A DNA stretch of 64,000 bases from Escherichia sp. E1V33. Its GTDB lineage: Bacteria; Pseudomonadota; Gammaproteobacteria; Enterobacterales; Enterobacteriaceae. Shown in pieces: positions 20,190 through 29,075 of this stretch. The notes beneath the pieces are model-generated. The model saw only the letters and a program-made list of their open reading frames with translations, was not told the DNA's origin and searched no databases. How positions within the stretch are numbered: the stretch's first letter is position 1; each line of letters starts with the position of its first letter. The translations under genes and the position numbers were made by a program. Location of the stretch: positions 56,280 through 120,279 of the forward strand of contig NZ_RHJI01000013.1 in assembly GCF_004211955.1 (NCBI RefSeq), written 5' to 3'.

Positions 20190-20291
20190 GGAGGTTCGAC
20201 TCGAGCGAAGCGAGAGAACGTTGCGTCAGCAACGACCCGCAGGGCGAGCCACGAAGTGGCGAGTAATCCTCTGGCACCGACCAAATTCGAA
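20190..20291 (+). repeat. Interrupted duplicate of the proK 3' end
   Basis: GGAGGTTCGA at 20190-20199 repeats the tRNA T-arm (20088-20097). The continuation AATCCTCTGGCACCGACCA and flank AAATTCGAA at 20265-20291 repeats 20097-20123 with two mismatches. About 65 bases are inserted in between, exactly in the T-loop. The insert is a string of tiny palindromes (CTCGAGCGAAGCGAG, CGTTGCGTCAGCAACG, CCACGAAGTGG). It cannot be a working tRNA. Confidence 0.8.
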
Positions 20292-20292
20292 C

Positions 20293-20380
<88 letters not shown>

Positions 20381-20385
20381 ACACC

Positions 20386-20946
20386 ACATATTTCACTGCC
20401 AAATTTGCGCGCCATATCTCACTATCCATTAACGGATTTGTGACAGAATCCATTGTCTTTTTCTATATTTGCTTAAATCTTTTTTTGCGTTACTTATGGC
20501 TGGCGCTGGCATTTTCCCCTGTGCGTTTTAGCGTTCATGGTATTAATCGCTCAGATATCCACCTTTTCATCAGATTTTTTTCACTAAATGCATAAAACTT
20601 AATCACCAAATGTTGCTAAATATTAAGCTGATTGTTCTGGTGATGTTGGCGTAGCACAAATTTCTCTGCTGCAAATAGCTGTTTGAAGTTTTTTTAATCT
20701 TTGTTTGTGGATTCTCACCGTTGGTGTAAATCCCGGTTGGCTGTATTGACGTTTTCACATTCTGTTGACAGATTGTAGGTCACGAGGGGCATTTTATGGA
20801 GGATCCGCACTGTTACACTGATGTTAATTAGTACGGCATCCCCACCTCATAACGTTGACCCGACCGGGTAAAAAACAAAAAAGGTCAGGCAGCGACAACC
20901 CACTGCAAAGGGTTAAAACAACAAACATCACAATTGGAGCAGAATA
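20386..20946 (+). promoter_or_regulatory. dppA upstream region and leader with GcvB target
   Basis: 561 bases without a gene. Two candidate -35 elements, TTGACG at 20746 and TTGACA at 20765, stand at the right distance for a leader of roughly 140-170 bases; the -10 is not clear. The CA-rich stretch at 20917-20933 (ACAACAAACATCACA) just before the GGAG matches the known pairing target of the sRNA GcvB, which represses dppA in rich medium. Upstream of 20700 I see only AT-rich sequence. Confidence 0.65.
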
Positions 20947-22554
20947 ATGCGTATTTCCTTGAAAAAGTCAGGGATGCTGAAGCTTGGTCTCAGCCTGGTG
21001 GCTATGACCGTCGCAGCAAGTGTTCAGGCTAAAACTCTGGTTTATTGTTCAGAAGGATCTCCGGAAGGGTTTAACCCGCAGCTGTTTACCTCCGGCACCA
21101 CCTATGATGCCTCTTCCGTACCGCTTTATAACCGCCTGGTTGAATTTAAAATCGGCACCACTGAAGTGATTCCGGGCCTCGCTGAAAAGTGGGAAGTCAG
21201 CGATGACGGTAAAACCTATACCTTCCACCTGCGTAAAGGTGTGAAGTGGCACGACAATAAAGAATTCAAACCGACGCGCGAACTGAACGCCGATGACGTA
21301 GTGTTCTCGTTCGATCGCCAGAAAAACGCGCAAAACCCGTACCATAAAGTTTCTGGCGGCAGCTACGAATACTTCGAAGGCATGGGCTTGCCGGAGCTGA
21401 TCAGTGAAGTGAAAAAAGTGGACGATAACACCGTTCAGTTCGTGCTGACTCGCCCGGAAGCGCCGTTCCTTGCTGACCTGGCAATGGACTTCGCCTCTAT
21501 TCTGTCAAAAGAATATGCTGACGCGATGATGAAAGCCGGTACGCCGGAAAAACTGGACCTCAACCCGATCGGCACCGGCCCGTTCCAGTTGCAGCAGTAC
21601 CAGAAAGATTCTCGTATTCGCTACAAAGCGTTTGATGGCTACTGGGGCACCAAACCGCAGATCGATACGCTGGTCTTCTCTATTACTCCTGATGCTTCCG
21701 TGCGTTACGCGAAATTACAGAAGAATGAATGCCAGGTGATGCCGTACCCGAACCCGGCAGACATCGCTCGCATGAAGCAGGATAAATCCATCAACCTGAT
21801 GGAAATGCCGGGGCTGAACGTCGGCTATCTCTCGTATAACGTGCAGAAAAAACCGCTGGATGACGTGAAAGTTCGCCAGGCACTGACCTACGCAGTGAAC
21901 AAAGATGCGATCATCAAAGCGGTTTATCAGGGCGCGGGCGTGGCAGCAAAAAACCTGATCCCGCCAACCATGTGGGGCTATAACGATGACGTTCAGGACT
22001 ACACCTACGATCCTGAAAAAGCGAAAGCATTGCTGAAAGAAGCGGGTCTGGAAAAAGGTTTCTCTATCGACCTGTGGGCAATGCCAGTACAGCGTCCGTA
22101 TAACCCGAACGCTCGCCGCATGGCGGAGATGATTCAGGCTGACTGGGCGAAAGTGGGCGTGCAGGCCAAAATCGTCACCTACGAATGGGGTGAGTACCTC
22201 AAGCGTGCGAAAGATGGTGAGCATCAGACGGTAATGATGGGCTGGACTGGCGACAACGGGGATCCGGATAACTTCTTCGCCACCCTGTTCAGCTGCGCTG
22301 CCTCTGAACAAGGCTCCAACTACTCAAAATGGTGCTACAAACCGTTTGAAGATCTGATTCAACCGGCGCGTGCTACCGACGACCACAACAAGCGCGTTGA
22401 ACTGTACAAACAAGCACAGGTGGTGATGCACGATCAGGCTCCGGCACTGATCATCGCTCACTCCACCGTGTTTGAACCGGTACGCAAAGAAGTTAAAGGC
22501 TATGTTGTTGATCCACTAGGTAAACATCACTTCGAAAACGTCTCTATCGAATAA
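20947..22554 (+). CDS. dppA: Periplasmic dipeptide-binding protein DppA
   Basis: DppA captures dipeptides, and also haem and 5-aminolevulinate, in the periplasm for the DppBCDF importer; it also serves as chemoreceptor ligand for Tap. The 535-residue precursor has a 28-residue signal peptide ending VQA, then the mature KTLVYCSEG. It belongs to the SBP_bac_5 family: the signature VRQALTYAVNKDAIIKAVYQG appears near residue 310, and Cys pairs near the ends match the known disulfides. GGAG lies seven bases before the ATG. It is the first and most strongly expressed gene of dppABCDF. Confidence 0.98.
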   Translation: MRISLKKSGMLKLGLSLVAMTVAASVQAKTLVYCSEGSPEGFNPQLFTSGTTYDASSVPLYNRLVEFKIGTTEVIPGLAEKWEVSDDGKTYTFHLRKGVKWHDNKEFKPTRELNADDVVFSFDRQKNAQNPYHKVSGGSYEYFEGMGLPELISEVKKVDDNTVQFVLTRPEAPFLADLAMDFASILSKEYADAMMKAGTPEKLDLNPIGTGPFQLQQYQKDSRIRYKAFDGYWGTKPQIDTLVFSITPDASVRYAKLQKNECQVMPYPNPADIARMKQDKSINLMEMPGLNVGYLSYNVQKKPLDDVKVRQALTYAVNKDAIIKAVYQGAGVAAKNLIPPTMWGYNDDVQDYTYDPEKAKALLKEAGLEKGFSIDLWAMPVQRPYNPNARRMAEMIQADWAKVGVQAKIVTYEWGEYLKRAKDGEHQTVMMGWTGDNGDPDNFFATLFSCAASEQGSNYSKWCYKPFEDLIQPARATDDHNKRVELYKQAQVVMHDQAPALIIAHSTVFEPVRKEVKGYVVDPLGKHHFENVSIE

Positions 22555-22695
22555 TTAAAAGCCATACCCGGTGGTGCTGTGCCTCTGCGTGCAGCGCCAT
22601 CCGGCAGCAATACTTCATTCCCTATCCGGGAGTTGATTTGTGAGCAATACAGACACGCAGTTCCAGGCTGCGGGTCACTACAGAGAATCCGGGTT
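22555..22695 (+). other. dppA-dppB spacer with hairpin
   Basis: A 141-base gap inside the operon. It contains an imperfect GC-rich stem (GGTGCTGTGCCTC/GCGTGCAGCGCC region, 22571-22603) without a T-run. Such structures often protect the abundant binding-protein mRNA and lower expression of the downstream membrane genes. It is not a standard REP. Confidence 0.5.
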
Positions 22696-23715
22696 ATGTT
22701 GCAGTTTATTCTCCGACGTTTGGGACTCGTCATCCCCACGTTTATCGGTATTACCCTTCTCACATTTGCCTTTGTCCACATGATCCCGGGCGATCCGGTG
22801 ATGATCATGGCGGGCGAACGTGGGATCTCCCCAGAGCGTCATGCGCAATTGCTGGCTGAACTCGGCTTAGATAAACCGATGTGGCAGCAGTATCTCCATT
22901 ACATTTGGGGCGTTATGCATGGCGATCTAGGCATTTCAATGAAAAGCCGCATCCCGGTTTGGGAAGAGTTCGTGCCGCGCTTCCAGGCTACGCTGGAACT
23001 TGGCGTCTGCGCGATGATTTTTGCGACCGCGGTCGGCATTCCTGTCGGTGTGCTGGCGGCGGTTAAACGCGGTTCTGTTTTCGATCACACGGCGGTTGGC
23101 CTGGCGCTGACAGGTTATTCAATGCCTATCTTCTGGTGGGGCATGATGCTGATCATGCTGGTTTCGGTGCACTGGAACCTGACGCCCGTCTCCGGTCGCG
23201 TGAGCGACATGGTGTTCCTCGATGATTCCAATCCGTTAACCGGTTTTATGCTGATCGACACCGCCATCTGGGGTGAAGACCGTAACTTTATCGATGCCGT
23301 TGCCCATATGATCCTGCCCGCCATTGTGCTGGGTACGATACCACTGGCGGTCATTGTGCGTATGACGCGCTCCTCGATGCTGGAAGTGCTGGGCGAGGAT
23401 TACATCCGCACCGCGCGCGCCAAAGGGCTGACCCGCCTTAGGGTGATTATCGTCCACGCACTGCGTAACGCGATGCTGCCAGTAGTGACCGTTATTGGTC
23501 TCCAGGTGGGAACATTGCTGGCAGGGGCGATTCTGACCGAAACCATCTTCTCGTGGCCGGGTCTGGGGCGCTGGTTGATTGACGCGCTGCAACGCCGCGA
23601 TTATCCGGTGGTTCAGGGCGGCGTATTGCTGGTGGCGACGATGATTATCCTCGTCAACCTGCTGGTCGATCTGCTGTACGGCGTGGTGAACCCGCGTATT
23701 CGTCATAAGAAGTAA
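22696..23715 (+). CDS. dppB: Dipeptide ABC transporter permease DppB
   Basis: DppB is one of two inner-membrane channel subunits of the dipeptide/haem importer. The 339-residue protein has six transmembrane helices and the N-terminal LRRLGLVIPTFIGITLLTF signature of OppB-type permeases. The ATPase-contacting EAA loop is visible as YIRTARAKGLTRLRVIIVHALRNA (two parts near residues 235-258). The start at 22696 (MLQFILRRLG) is preceded by CCGGG and gives the standard length. The longer upstream frame reads through the intergenic hairpin and is not used. Confidence 0.97.
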   Translation: MLQFILRRLGLVIPTFIGITLLTFAFVHMIPGDPVMIMAGERGISPERHAQLLAELGLDKPMWQQYLHYIWGVMHGDLGISMKSRIPVWEEFVPRFQATLELGVCAMIFATAVGIPVGVLAAVKRGSVFDHTAVGLALTGYSMPIFWWGMMLIMLVSVHWNLTPVSGRVSDMVFLDDSNPLTGFMLIDTAIWGEDRNFIDAVAHMILPAIVLGTIPLAVIVRMTRSSMLEVLGEDYIRTARAKGLTRLRVIIVHALRNAMLPVVTVIGLQVGTLLAGAILTETIFSWPGLGRWLIDALQRRDYPVVQGGVLLVATMIILVNLLVDLLYGVVNPRIRHKK

Positions 23716-23724
23716 GGGGACATC

Positions 23725-24627
23725 ATGTCACAGGTTACTGAAAATAAAGTGATTAGCGCACCGGTGCCGATGACCCCGTTACAGGAGTTCTGGCACTATT
23801 TTAAACGCAACAAAGGCGCGGTCGTCGGGCTGGTTTACGTCGTCATCGTGCTGTTTATCGCGATCTTTGCCAACTGGATTGCACCTTATAACCCGGCGGA
23901 ACAGTTCCGCGATGCGCTGCTTGCCCCACCAGCCTGGCAGGAAGGCGGCAGCATGGCGCACTTGCTCGGCACCGATGACGTAGGGCGTGATGTGCTGTCA
24001 CGCCTGATGTACGGCGCACGCTTGTCGCTGCTGGTTGGCTGTCTGGTGGTGGTGTTGTCGCTGATTATGGGCGTCATTCTCGGCCTGATCGCCGGTTACT
24101 TTGGCGGCCTGGTCGATAACATCATCATGCGCGTGGTCGATATCATGCTGGCGCTGCCAAGTCTGCTGCTTGCGCTGGTGCTGGTGGCAATTTTCGGCCC
24201 GTCGATTGGTAACGCCGCGTTGGCACTGACCTTTGTTGCGCTGCCGCACTATGTGCGCTTAACCCGCGCTGCCGTGCTGGTGGAGGTGAATCGCGATTAC
24301 GTCACCGCGTCTCGCGTGGCTGGTGCCGGGGCGATGCGCCAGATGTTTATTAACATCTTCCCGAACTGCCTTGCGCCGCTGATTGTTCAGGCGTCGCTCG
24401 GTTTCTCTAACGCCATTCTCGATATGGCTGCTCTTGGTTTCCTCGGCATGGGGGCGCAGCCGCCAACGCCGGAGTGGGGCACCATGCTCTCCGACGTGTT
24501 GCAGTTCGCGCAAAGCGCCTGGTGGGTCGTGACCTTCCCTGGTCTGGCGATCCTGCTGACGGTGCTGGCATTTAACCTGATGGGTGACGGTCTGCGTGAC
24601 GCGCTCGATCCCAAACTGAAGCAGTAA
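23725..24627 (+). CDS. dppC: Dipeptide ABC transporter permease DppC
   Basis: DppC is the second membrane subunit of the importer, 300 residues long. It has an N-terminal cytoplasmic tail ([19 protein letters not shown]), six helices and the large periplasmic loop after helix 1 that contains [21 protein letters not shown], characteristic of OppC/DppC permeases. The EAA loop reads [20 protein letters not shown] near residue 195. It begins 9 bases after dppB with GGGG upstream. Confidence 0.97.
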   Translation: MSQVTENKVISAPVPMTPLQEFWHYFKRNKGAVVGLVYVVIVLFIAIFANWIAPYNPAEQFRDALLAPPAWQEGGSMAHLLGTDDVGRDVLSRLMYGARLSLLVGCLVVVLSLIMGVILGLIAGYFGGLVDNIIMRVVDIMLALPSLLLALVLVAIFGPSIGNAALALTFVALPHYVRLTRAAVLVEVNRDYVTASRVAGAGAMRQMFINIFPNCLAPLIVQASLGFSNAILDMAALGFLGMGAQPPTPEWGTMLSDVLQFAQSAWWVVTFPGLAILLTVLAFNLMGDGLRDALDPKLKQ

Positions 24628-24637
24628 GAGGTTCGAG

Positions 24638-25621
24638 ATGGCGTTATTAAATGTAGATAAATTATCGGTGCATTTCGGCGACGAAAGCGCACCGTTCCGC
24701 GCCGTAGACCGCATCAGCTACAGCGTAAAACAGGGCGAAGTGGTCGGGATTGTGGGTGAGTCTGGCTCCGGTAAGTCGGTCAGTTCACTGGCGATTATGG
24801 GGCTGATTGATTATCCGGGCCGTGTGATGGCGGAAAAGCTGGAGTTTAACGGTCAGGATTTGCAGCGTATCTCGGAAAAAGAGCGCCGCAACCTGGTGGG
24901 CGCCGAAGTGGCGATGATCTTCCAGGACCCGATGACCAGCCTTAACCCGTGCTACACCGTTGGTTTCCAGATCATGGAAGCGATTAAGGTGCATCAGGGC
25001 GGCAACAAAAGTACCCGCCGTCAGCGAGCGATTGACCTGTTGAATCAGGTCGGTATTCCCGATCCAGCATCGCGTCTGGATGTTTACCCGCATCAGCTTT
25101 CCGGCGGCATGAGCCAGCGTGTAATGATCGCCATGGCGATTGCCTGTCGGCCAAAACTGCTGATTGCCGATGAACCGACCACCGCGCTGGACGTGACCAT
25201 TCAGGCGCAAATCATCGAACTACTGCTGGAGCTACAGCAGAAAGAGAACATGGCGCTGGTGTTGATCACTCATGACCTGGCGCTGGTGGCGGAAGCTGCG
25301 CATAAAATCATTGTGATGTATGCAGGCCAGGTGGTGGAAACGGGCGATGCGCACGCCATCTTCCATGCGCCGCGTCACCCGTATACACAGGCATTGCTGC
25401 GTGCGCTGCCGGAATTTGCTCAGGACAAAGAACGTCTGGCATCGTTGCCAGGTGTCGTTCCCGGCAAGTACGACCGCCCGAACGGCTGCCTGCTTAATCC
25501 GCGCTGCCCCTACGCCACTGACAAATGCCGTGCTGAAGAACCGGCGCTGAATATGCTCGCTGACGGGCGTCAGTCCAAATGCCATTACCCACTTGATGAT
25601 GCCGGGAGGCCCACACTATGA
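24638..25621 (+). CDS. dppD: Dipeptide ABC transporter ATPase DppD
   Basis: DppD is one of the two nucleotide-binding subunits that power the importer. The 327-residue protein has Walker [11 protein letters not shown] (about residues 40-49), signature LSGGMSQRV (about 155), Walker [13 protein letters not shown] (about 175) and the H-loop LITHDLALV. The C-terminal oligopeptide/dipeptide extension carries a Cys-rich segment, [15 protein letters not shown], which in relatives binds an iron-sulfur cluster. Its last four bases overlap dppF (ATGA). Confidence 0.97.
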   Translation: MALLNVDKLSVHFGDESAPFRAVDRISYSVKQGEVVGIVGESGSGKSVSSLAIMGLIDYPGRVMAEKLEFNGQDLQRISEKERRNLVGAEVAMIFQDPMTSLNPCYTVGFQIMEAIKVHQGGNKSTRRQRAIDLLNQVGIPDPASRLDVYPHQLSGGMSQRVMIAMAIACRPKLLIADEPTTALDVTIQAQIIELLLELQQKENMALVLITHDLALVAEAAHKIIVMYAGQVVETGDAHAIFHAPRHPYTQALLRALPEFAQDKERLASLPGVVPGKYDRPNGCLLNPRCPYATDKCRAEEPALNMLADGRQSKCHYPLDDAGRPTL

Positions 25622-26622
25622 GTACGCAAGAGGCCACCTCGCAACAACCATTGTTGCAGGCTATCGACCTGAAAAAACATTATCCGGTGAAGAAAGGCAT
25701 GTTCGCGCCGGAACGTCTGGTAAAAGCGCTGGACGGCGTTTCGTTTAACCTTGAACGCGGCAAAACGCTGGCGGTAGTAGGGGAATCTGGCTGCGGTAAA
25801 TCGACCCTCGGTCGGTTGCTGACGATGATTGAAACGCCTACTGGCGGTGAGCTGTATTACCAGGGGCAGGATCTGCTTAAGCACGATCCGCAGGCGCAGA
25901 AACTGCGTCGGCAGAAAATCCAGATCGTCTTCCAGAACCCCTATGGTTCGCTGAATCCGCGCAAAAAAGTTGGGCAAATTCTCGAAGAGCCGCTGCTTAT
26001 TAACACCAGCTTAAGCAAAGAACAGCGTCGGGAAAAAGCCCTGTCGATGATGGCGAAAGTCGGCCTGAAAACCGAGCATTACGACCGCTATCCGCACATG
26101 TTTTCCGGTGGCCAGCGTCAGCGTATCGCCATCGCCCGTGGATTGATGCTCGATCCGGACGTGGTGATTGCCGACGAACCGGTTTCTGCGCTGGACGTCT
26201 CAGTGCGTGCGCAGGTGCTGAATCTGATGATGGATTTACAGCAGGAACTGGGGCTTTCTTATGTCTTCATCTCCCACGACCTGTCGGTGGTGGAGCACAT
26301 TGCTGATGAAGTGATGGTGATGTACCTGGGCCGCTGCGTGGAGAAGGGGACGAAGGACCAAATATTCAATAACCCGCGTCATCCGTACACTCAGGCGCTA
26401 CTTTCCGCGACGCCGCGCCTGAACCCGGACGATCGACGCGAGCGCATCAAGCTCACCGGTGAACTGCCAAGCCCGCTGAATCCACCGCCGGGTTGCGCCT
26501 TCAACGCCCGCTGTCGTCGGCGCTTCGGCCCCTGCACCCAGTTGCAGCCGCAGCTAAAAGACTACGGCGGTCAACTCGTAGCCTGCTTTGCTGTTGATCA
26601 GGATGAAAATCCGCAGCGTTAA
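25618..26622 (+). CDS. dppF: Dipeptide ABC transporter ATPase DppF
   Basis: DppF is the partner ATPase to DppD, 334 residues. Walker [10 protein letters not shown] lies near residue 57, signature FSGGQRQRI near 160, Walker [13 protein letters not shown] near 182, and the H-loop FISHDLSVV. The C-terminal Cys-rich motif [15 protein letters not shown] is present as in DppD. The start overlaps the dppD stop by four bases, pointing to coupled translation and equal amounts. It ends the operon. Confidence 0.97.
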   Translation: MSTQEATSQQPLLQAIDLKKHYPVKKGMFAPERLVKALDGVSFNLERGKTLAVVGESGCGKSTLGRLLTMIETPTGGELYYQGQDLLKHDPQAQKLRRQKIQIVFQNPYGSLNPRKKVGQILEEPLLINTSLSKEQRREKALSMMAKVGLKTEHYDRYPHMFSGGQRQRIAIARGLMLDPDVVIADEPVSALDVSVRAQVLNLMMDLQQELGLSYVFISHDLSVVEHIADEVMVMYLGRCVEKGTKDQIFNNPRHPYTQALLSATPRLNPDDRRERIKLTGELPSPLNPPPGCAFNARCRRRFGPCTQLQPQLKDYGGQLVACFAVDQDENPQR

Positions 26623-26628
26623 CTCACA

Positions 26629-26653
26629 AAACCGGGGCCATGCGCTCCGGTTT
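26629..26653. terminator. Terminator between dppF and yhjV
   Basis: AAACCGG-GGCCATGCGCT-CCGGTTT palindrome in the 29 bases between convergent dppF and yhjV; it overlaps the yhjV stop by two bases. The T-run is short. Confidence 0.65.
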
Positions 26654-27923
26654 ACTCAATCAGCTTCAACAGTGGCGACAAGCATAGCAAAATGCCGTAA
26701 AGCAGAATCAGCCAGGCTTTAAATCCGCGAAGTTTTTCCAGTTGTGCGACTTTATAGATCAGGAAAAACGGAATGAGGCACGACACAATGCCATACAACG
26801 GGCTTCCCAACTGAAAGAACACCAGCACCGATACGCGAAATGAAACCCAAATCGTCAATGTAATGACGATAAAAGCGCAAATAGCCAGAGTCAGCATGCG
26901 TGAGTTAATTTTCTGGGTATCAATAATTCGGCTTAGTAGATTGAGAATAATGCCTTTAATGGCCTCGTGGAAACCGAGGTAAATGCCAAAGAATGCGGTC
27001 AGTACGGCAAAGATATTCAGCACCGTAGAGGTGATATGAATGATATGCCCGGGGATCACCTGCGCGGCCAGTGCCAGTGCCGAGATATTTTGTTCAAAGG
27101 CAGAAACCGCCTCTTCATGGCTTATCGAAAAGGTAAAAGAAAAGGCAAAAAACAGGATCACCGCGATGAGCGTGATATAGCTAATGCGGTGGGTACGCAG
27201 CGCGAGTCGAGTTGCCAGTACTTTATCTGTTTCCCGTTTACGATAGGCAATATTCATCGGGTTAAGCACCTGAATAAATACCGCAGAGAAGAAACAAAAT
27301 GGAATGGTGAGCAGGACGTCGCGGAAAAATACGGAGGCTTGTGGGAAGGCGGTTATATTGGCGAAATTCCAGTGCGGGATCATCGCAAAACCGAACACGA
27401 CAATAATGCCGACTTTGACCACCACCATTGGCCCGGAGATCTTAAACAGTAATCGTTCACCACCAGACGCAATCGCCACAAGTACGGCGAAAATGGCGAC
27501 TTTATAAAGTAGAGATTGTGAAAGATCGGCATCGGTTAAACCGAAGGTTTTCAGGTACGAGGCGCTGTCGAAAACCACGGAGAGAGAGTAGATAAAAATC
27601 CCGTGGATAATCATCAAAAAGTAGATAACCCCGAGGAAAATTCCCCAGTTTTTGCCCAGGTAATGACTGATAATATCTGTATAGTCATTACAGGAATCAC
27701 TTTCAGAAAGGGTTTTTAAATAAATGTCCTGCACTACCCAGGTGGCAGGATAAGCAATGATCGCTGCGGTAATAAATACCCAAATTCCCTTCAAACCAAT
27801 TTGTACTGGCATAAGCACGGTTCCGGCACCAATCGCCATGCCTATGCATAATAAAACCCAGCCGAAGTCGTAGCGTGTAAACGGCAATTTCTGATCGTGT
27901 TTCGGTAGTGTGTTGTGCTGCAT
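26652..27923 (-). CDS. yhjV: HAAAP-family amino-acid transporter YhjV
   Basis: YhjV is a 423-residue inner-membrane protein with eleven hydrophobic helices. The first, [23 protein letters not shown], carries the GAG-type unwound segment typical of the hydroxy/aromatic amino-acid permease family that includes SdaC, TdcC and YhaO. The substrate is unknown, though serine- or threonine-like amino acids are the natural guess. It is transcribed alone, convergent with dppF. Confidence 0.93.
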   Translation of the reverse strand: MQHNTLPKHDQKLPFTRYDFGWVLLCIGMAIGAGTVLMPVQIGLKGIWVFITAAIIAYPATWVVQDIYLKTLSESDSCNDYTDIISHYLGKNWGIFLGVIYFLMIIHGIFIYSLSVVFDSASYLKTFGLTDADLSQSLLYKVAIFAVLVAIASGGERLLFKISGPMVVVKVGIIVVFGFAMIPHWNFANITAFPQASVFFRDVLLTIPFCFFSAVFIQVLNPMNIAYRKRETDKVLATRLALRTHRISYITLIAVILFFAFSFTFSISHEEAVSAFEQNISALALAAQVIPGHIIHITSTVLNIFAVLTAFFGIYLGFHEAIKGIILNLLSRIIDTQKINSRMLTLAICAFIVITLTIWVSFRVSVLVFFQLGSPLYGIVSCLIPFFLIYKVAQLEKLRGFKAWLILLYGILLCLSPLLKLIE

Positions 27924-28200
27924 AAAGTCCTGTCCAGAAAGAAGTCAGCCTCGCAAAAATGAATAAACCCAGTTTCTCGTGCGCAACAGGTGGAGAAGTC
28001 GAATACGCAGTATGTAAAAAATGAGGCAACAGATTCACTGGGGAGGTCGCGAGGAGGCGCAATTCTACAAAATTGCGCATTTCACTACCAGTCTGGAGTC
28101 AGCCCGGATATGAACTGCAACTAATGCAAATAAAGAAATTAAGCTGGAAGGCATCACGCAATGAGGAAGATTGCCGGGTGCTGGCAGTAAAAAGCAATCG
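27924..28200. other. Gap between yhjV and the first LDR repeat
   Basis: This stretch should contain the yhjV promoter. Apart from that I see no gene, repeat or hairpin that I can name before the LDR begins at 28201. Confidence 0.5.
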
Positions 28201-28242
28201 TAGAATCAGCGGCAAGCCGGAAGGGTTCCGGTGAGGCGCAAT

Positions 28243-28310
28243 GTTGCGGGGGCTTAATCCCTGGTGGCATTGGTTGCTGGAGAGAGAAAACCCCCGCACG
28301 TTGCAGGTAT
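28243..28310 (-). ncRNA. rdlD: Probable RdlD antisense RNA, copy 1
   Basis: Ldr loci encode a roughly 60-base antisense RNA opposite the ldr leader that blocks toxin translation. A long stem (TGCGGGGG...CCCCCGCA) marks this part of the leader. The strand and location follow the family; exact ends are a guess. Confidence 0.35.
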
Positions 28311-28398
28311 GCACCTGACAACATCACGGGGGCTAATCTTGAACCCAAACAACTCAAGAATAGCCGCGAAACGTTGTCATTACAATACAGGCGGCTAT

Positions 28399-28506
28399 AT
28401 GACGCTCGCAGAGTTGAGCATGGCTTTCTGGCATGATTTAGCGGCTCCGGTCATTGCTGGCATTCTTGCCAGTATGATTGTGAACTGGCTGAACAAGCGG
28501 AAGTAA
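28399..28506 (+). CDS. ldrD: Type I toxin peptide LdrD, copy 1
   Basis: A 35-residue hydrophobic peptide, MTLAELSMAFWHDL...VNWLNKRK, with one membrane helix (about residues 13-29) and a positive C-tail. Ldr peptides insert in the inner membrane and stop growth when overproduced. The frame is complete; ATG at 28399 follows a weak ribosome-binding site (GGCGG), as is usual for this tightly controlled toxin. The longer frame from 28264 runs through the leader and is not real. Residue 7 is Ser here and Gly in copy 2. Confidence 0.92.
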   Translation: MTLAELSMAFWHDLAAPVIAGILASMIVNWLNKRK

Positions 28507-28558
28507 CGTGTCATGCGGGCGCCAGGCTGCCGTAATGGCTAGTTGCGCCCGGACCAGG

Positions 28559-28590
28559 CCGCAGGGGTGAAACTCTGCGGCCTTTTTCGT
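28559..28590 (+). terminator. Terminator of ldr copy 1
   Basis: GCCGCAG-GGGTGAAA-CTCTGCGGC followed by five T. Confidence 0.85.
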
Positions 28591-28725
28591 AAGAAAAATG
28601 CAACAGTTGCAAGCGGATAATATTCTGCGGAATGCGCTACACAACATGAAAGATTGATGGATTTCAGTGCAGAAAGGCTGCAGTAGAATCAGTGTCAAGC
28701 CGGAAAGGTTTCGGTGAGGCGCAAT

Positions 28726-28793
28726 GTTGCGGGGGCTTAATCCCTGGTGGCATTGGTTGCTGGAGAGAGAAAACCCCCGCACGTTGCAGGTAT
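28726..28793 (-). ncRNA. Probable Rdl antisense RNA, copy 2
   Basis: Placed by its position in the repeat, 483 bases downstream of the copy 1 site. The same stem is conserved; ends are not known. Confidence 0.35.
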
Positions 28794-28881
28794 GCACCTG
28801 ACAACATCACGGGGGCCATTCTTGAACCTGAACAACTCAAGAATAGCCGCGAAACGTTGTCATTACAACAGAGGCGGCTAT

Positions 28882-28989
28882 ATGACGCTCGCAGAACTGG
28901 GCATGGCCTTCTGGCATGATTTAGCGGCTCCGGTCATTGCTGGCATTCTTGCCAGTCTGATCGTGAGCTGGCTGAATAAGCGGAAGTAA
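28882..28989 (+). CDS. Type I toxin peptide of the Ldr family, copy 2
   Basis: A complete 35-residue Ldr peptide, MTLAELGMAFWHDL...VSWLNKRK. It differs from copy 1 at three residues (Gly7, Leu26, Ser29), all compatible with a working membrane helix. K-12 has one ldr copy at this site, as I recall, so this is an additional member. It is convergent with bcsG. Confidence 0.92.
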   Translation: MTLAELGMAFWHDLAAPVIAGILASLIVSWLNKRK

Positions 28990-29040
28990 CGTGTCATGCG
29001 GGCGTCAGGCTGCCGTAATGGCAATTTGCGCCCGGACCAG

Positions 29041-29073
29041 GCCGCAGAGGTGAAACTCTGCGGCCTTTTTCGT
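29041..29073 (+). terminator. Terminator of ldr copy 2
   Basis: GCCGCAGAG-GTGAAA-CTCTGCGGC with a five-T run; nearly touches the end of bcsG. Confidence 0.85.
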
Positions 29074-29075
29074 TA

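Larger units (their letters stand above)
28201..28590 (+). repeat. LDR repeat, copy 1
   Basis: Long direct repeat of 390 bases with an ldr leader, a toxin peptide and a terminator. The copy at 28684-29073 is the same length and nearly identical, in direct orientation with a 483-base period. LDRs at other E. coli loci carry ldrA-C; this locus corresponds to ldrD. Confidence 0.92.
28684..29073 (+). repeat. LDR repeat, copy 2
   Basis: Second copy of the 390-base repeat, with a 93-base spacer after copy 1. It ends only two bases before the stop codon of convergent bcsG. The leader, toxin frame and terminator are all preserved. Confidence 0.92.

Noticed and set aside
20190..20291. A second tRNA-Pro gene
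   Set aside because: Only the T-arm and acceptor end are repeated, the T-loop is interrupted, and no D-arm or anticodon arm is present.
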